In this document: one piece after another, positions 13,313 to 14,811 of the stretch | Layout of the letters: every line of letters starts with the position of its first letter | Numbering within the stretch: position 1 is the first letter of the stretch | Assembly: GCA_944372275.1 (NCBI GenBank) | Contig: CALVYO010000025.1 | Span: forward strand, 1-14,811 | Direction of reading: 5' to 3' | DNA from: an uncultured Bacilli bacterium | GTDB taxonomy: Bacteria; Bacillota_I; Bacilli_A; RF39; UBA660 | DNA length: 14,811 nucleotides | Notes under the pieces: generated by a model | What the model saw: the letters and a program-made list of their open reading frames with translations, nothing else | Database searches by the model: none | Told to the model about the DNA's origin: nothing | Position numbers and translations under genes: made by a program

Positions 13313-13342
13313 TCATATTTTGAGCTATCCTATTTTTATTTT
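13305..13342 (+). terminator. intrinsic terminator in the integrase leader
   Basis: AGGATAGTTCA (13305-13315) pairs with TGAGCTATCCT (13321-13331), 11 bp with one G-U pair, loop TATTT, followed by a T-rich tail. It competes with the P1 stem for bases 13305-13312. It ends transcription of the PemK-like gene when P1 is not formed. Confidence 0.8.
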
Positions 13343-13354
13343 AAATCATAAAAA

Positions 13355-13374
13355 ACTACCGTTGGCGCGGCAGT
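13355..13374 (+). other. GC-rich mini-hairpin in the integrase leader
   Basis: ACTACCG and CGGCAGT can pair (six pairs with one A-C mismatch) around TTGGCG. It is among the most GC-rich 20 bp in the non-coding part of the window and is not explained by a gene or terminator: no T tract follows. Confidence 0.35.
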
Positions 13375-13376
13375 AA

Positions 13377-13417
13377 AGTACAGAAAATAAAATCTAACCA
13401 ATTGTTTTTTCTGTACT
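13377..13417. promoter_or_regulatory. 11-bp inverted repeat upstream of the integrase, candidate operator
   Basis: AGTACAGAAAA (13377-13387) is the exact reverse complement of TTTTCTGTACT (13407-13417), with 19 bp between. A weak promoter (TTGTTT at 13402, TATAGC at 13423) overlaps the right arm. No T tract follows, so it is not a terminator. A dyad over the integrase promoter fits a repressor or recombination-accessory site. Confidence 0.45.
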
Positions 13418-13468
13418 CTAATTATAGCAAAATTACCAAAATATTGCAATAAAAGGAGTGAATTTTAT

Positions 13469-14662
13469 ATGAATTTAAAAATATATGAAAAAACTAAATA
13501 TAACAACATCTATAAACACCGAAAAAATGGTACGTACGCGGTTGATTTGAGTTTGGGTTATAATCAGTTTGGAAAACGAATTAGGACCACAAAAACCGGT
13601 TTTTCCACAGAAAAAGAGGCAAAATTATTTCTAAATAGTCAAGATGAAAAAAATAAGTCTAAAAATATAATAGTTAATAAAGTTAGATTCAAAGATCTAT
13701 TAGAAGAATATTTTAACTGGTGTATCGATTTTAAAAAAGTTAAAGAAGAAACAGTTAGAAAAAAAAGAAATAGATTTATGCATAATATGTGTCCGTTCTT
13801 TGATGAAATGATTATAGTTAAAATAAGTGAACAGGACATTGCTGATTGGCAAAAATGGATCAAGGCGAAGAATTTTACCGATGAAACAAATAGAACGTTA
13901 GAAAGACAATTATCGGCTTATTTAAACTGGTTAATTAAATATAAAAAAATAATAACTTATAATCCATATCAAAATGTGGAAAAATTAAAAATGTCTAAAA
14001 AAGAAATTGAATACAGAACTTTAGAAGAAATGAAAAAACTTTGGGAATATATTATTATTGATAATAAATATCCAGAGGAAGTAAAGTTAAGAATTATTGC
14101 AATTACAAAAATGTTGTTTTTCTGCGGATTTAGATTCGGTGAATTAGTAGGATTAAAGATTAAAGATATAGACTATGATATTTTAAATAATACTAAAATA
14201 AACGATGATGAAATAGCAATTCACATTAGACAAACTTTGTATTATGGCAAAAACGGTTATTCTGTAGAAAATGGAAAAACATATAATTCTTTAGATCTTC
14301 TATATGTTGGAAAAAATGTTTTTCAATCTTTATTTGATTATATAAAATATATGCAAAAATTAATTAATTTCAAAAATGATGATTATATTTTTATTAATCC
14401 AGAAACAAATAAAGTGTTTAGTCCAGAAACTTTACGAAAACAATTAAATTATTTTCAAGAAAAAGCAAATATTCCACATACAAAATTTAAGGATTTAAGA
14501 AGTTCCCATGGAACATTCTTATTAAGTACAAATCATTCAATTGATGAAGTTAAGGATCGATTAAGACATACATCTTCAAAAACAACTGAAAAATATTATG
14601 CTACTTTTTATGAAAAAACTAAAAGAAATTTAGCTAACGATATAGATAAATATGCTATTTAG
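13469..14662 (+). CDS. int: tyrosine recombinase / integrase
   Basis: The 397-aa protein has an N-terminal arm-binding beta domain (about 10-57, NIYKHRKNGTYAVDLSLGY ... TKTGFSTEKEAKLFL), a SAM-like core-binding domain (70-170), and the catalytic domain. Visible catalytic residues are Arg222 in FFCGFRFGELVGL, a Lys near 263-270 in the beta-hairpin, KxxR in FKDLRSSHGT (Arg344, with Lys341 where His is common; Lys is accepted in the family), His367 in RLRHTSSKTT and the nucleophile Tyr376 or Tyr377. It would integrate and excise the element at the tRNA-Lys gene 73 nt away. AAAGGAG is 10 nt upstream of the ATG. No excisionase gene is adjacent. The leader holds an attenuator-like RNA and an inverted repeat, so expression is probably conditional. 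Confidence 0.93.
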   Translation: MNLKIYEKTKYNNIYKHRKNGTYAVDLSLGYNQFGKRIRTTKTGFSTEKEAKLFLNSQDEKNKSKNIIVNKVRFKDLLEEYFNWCIDFKKVKEETVRKKRNRFMHNMCPFFDEMIIVKISEQDIADWQKWIKAKNFTDETNRTLERQLSAYLNWLIKYKKIITYNPYQNVEKLKMSKKEIEYRTLEEMKKLWEYIIIDNKYPEEVKLRIIAITKMLFFCGFRFGELVGLKIKDIDYDILNNTKINDDEIAIHIRQTLYYGKNGYSVENGKTYNSLDLLYVGKNVFQSLFDYIKYMQKLINFKNDDYIFINPETNKVFSPETLRKQLNYFQEKANIPHTKFKDLRSSHGTFLLSTNHSIDEVKDRLRHTSSKTTEKYYATFYEKTKRNLANDIDKYAI

Positions 14663-14679
14663 GAGTATTTTGGGAGTAT
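14662..14679. repeat. GGAGTAT direct repeat beside the attachment region, candidate integrase arm site
   Basis: GGAGTAT occurs at 14662-14668 and again at 14673-14679, 11 bp apart, about one helical turn, between the integrase stop and the tRNA. Short direct repeats in this position are typical of integrase arm-type binding sites. Two copies only, so the call is tentative. Confidence 0.4.
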
Positions 14680-14696
14680 AACATAATTTAGGCATT

Positions 14697-14727
14697 AAAA
14701 AAACCTTTATAAATAAAGGTTTTTTAA
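14697..14727. terminator. bidirectional terminator between integrase and tRNA-Lys
   Basis: ACCTTTAT (14703-14710) pairs with ATAAAGGT (14713-14720), extended by flanking A and T runs that serve as T tracts on both strands. It can end the integrase transcript and the tRNA transcript. If the element is inserted, this terminator for the tRNA was brought in by the element. Confidence 0.8.
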
Positions 14728-14734
14728 TTTCAAC

Positions 14735-14760
14735 TGGTGTCCCGTACAGAACTCGAATCT
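14735..14760. other. probable attachment site at the tRNA-Lys 3' end
   Basis: The 3' part of the tRNA gene, next to an integrase gene, is the usual crossover site of tyrosine integrases, and the tRNA is intact including CCA. The matching copy at the other end was not found, so the core cannot be delimited. Confidence 0.4.
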
Positions 14761-14810
14761 GTGACCCTTTGATTAAAAGTCAAATGCTCTACCTACTGAG
14801 CTAACGGGAC
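14735..14810 (-). tRNA. tRNA-Lys (anticodon UUU)
   Basis: A full cloverleaf reads on the minus strand: acceptor GTCCCGT/ACGGGAC, D arm GCTC/GAGC, anticodon stem TTTGA/TCAAA with loop CTTTTAA (anticodon TTT), T stem ACAGA/TCTGT with loop TTCGAGT, discriminator A and an encoded CCA. It decodes Lys AAA/AAG. The 5' end is one base from the window edge, so its promoter is not visible. Confidence 0.97.
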
Positions 14811-14811
14811 A

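Larger units (their letters stand above)
10929..14734 (+). mobile_element. small tRNA-Lys-associated integrative element (or remnant)
   Basis: The segment has five co-directional genes (XRE repressor, ImmA-like protease, membrane protein, PemK/MazF-like protein, tyrosine integrase) that stop 73 nt short of the 3' end of a tRNA gene, the classic target of tyrosine integrases. The repressor-protease pair resembles the immR-immA control module of ICEBs1-type elements. No excisionase, relaxase, replication, capsid or transfer gene is visible. I could not find a convincing copy of the tRNA 3' end on the left side, so the left limit is inferred from the ligA terminator. The left end shows only GTGTC (10935-10939) in common with the tRNA 3' end (14737-14741), too short to prove anything. 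Gene content supports an element; boundaries are approximate. Confidence 0.65.

Noticed and set aside
13240..13342. Integrase leader considered as a T-box or a purine-type riboswitch.
   Set aside because: No AGGGUGGnACCGCG-like antiterminator of T-boxes, and the junction and loops lack the conserved purine-riboswitch bases; it is left as an unclassified attenuator-like fold.
13378..13399. GTACAGAA at 13378-13386 matches GTACAGAA in the tRNA-Lys T arm (14744-14751), suggesting an attachment-core copy.
   Set aside because: An 8-bp match within 3.8 kb of AT-rich sequence is expected by chance, it lies in the middle of the element rather than at an end, and it is already explained as one arm of an inverted repeat.
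14741..14811. Search for a long direct repeat of the tRNA-Lys 3' half near 10884-11018 as the left attachment site.
   Set aside because: Only GTGTC is shared by eye, so no attachment repeat can be claimed.

Overview
The window is very AT-rich, uses the standard code (TGG for Trp, TGA as a stop) and carries gene families typical of low-GC Bacillota: ParE/ParC, RNase HIII, the membrane diadenylate cyclase CdaA with its YbbR-domain partner CdaR, and NAD-dependent DNA ligase. AGGAGG/AGGTG ribosome sites and TATAAT promoters are easy to see. I infer an uncultured gut-type bacterium of the Bacilli/RF39-like, Mollicutes-related kind; the species cannot be named from this sequence.

Region 1 (1-10910) is chromosomal housekeeping. 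On the minus strand, parE, a small phosphoglycosyl-transferase-like sugar transferase and the first 31 codons of parC form a tight operon (ATGA overlap, then a 3-nt gap). A divergent promoter drives a 57-aa unrecognised protein (2672-2845) ending at an AT-only terminator. Next come a repeat-rich single-pass membrane protein (3054-5024) and rnhC (5088-6038). rnhC converges on cdaR across a hairpin that contains both stop codons. cdaA-cdaR overlap by 26 bp. A proline-rich tail-anchored protein made of 24-bp repeats and ligA follow, also on the minus strand.

Region 2 (about 10929-14734) looks like a small integrated element lying against the 3' end of tRNA-Lys(UUU). All genes point toward the tRNA: an XRE repressor (ImmR-like), an ImmA/IrrE-type metalloprotease, a four-helix membrane protein with a C-terminal Cys domain, a solitary PemK/MazF-like protein and a tyrosine integrase. 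No excision, replication, transfer or capsid genes are visible, so it is either a minimal element or a remnant that kept its repressor-protease and integrase modules. A perfect palindrome terminator facing ligA, with no minus-strand gene before it, is plausibly the original terminator of the tRNA gene, separated from it by the insertion.

The least expected content is RNA structure inside the element. (a) Two leaders, before the ImmA-like gene and before the PemK-like gene, carry hairpins with different stems but nearly the same 12-nt loop (TGCTAGTA[TA/CG]GG). (b) In the ImmA leader the 3' arm of that hairpin can instead pair with the start-codon region and enclose the Shine-Dalgarno sequence. 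(c) Between the PemK-like gene and the integrase, a three-way-junction fold shares a strand with a strong intrinsic terminator. A 15-codon reading frame, overlapping the pemK stop as TAATG, runs through the competing strand. This has the layout of a transcription attenuator controlling the integrase. These pairings were read by eye; their function is inference.
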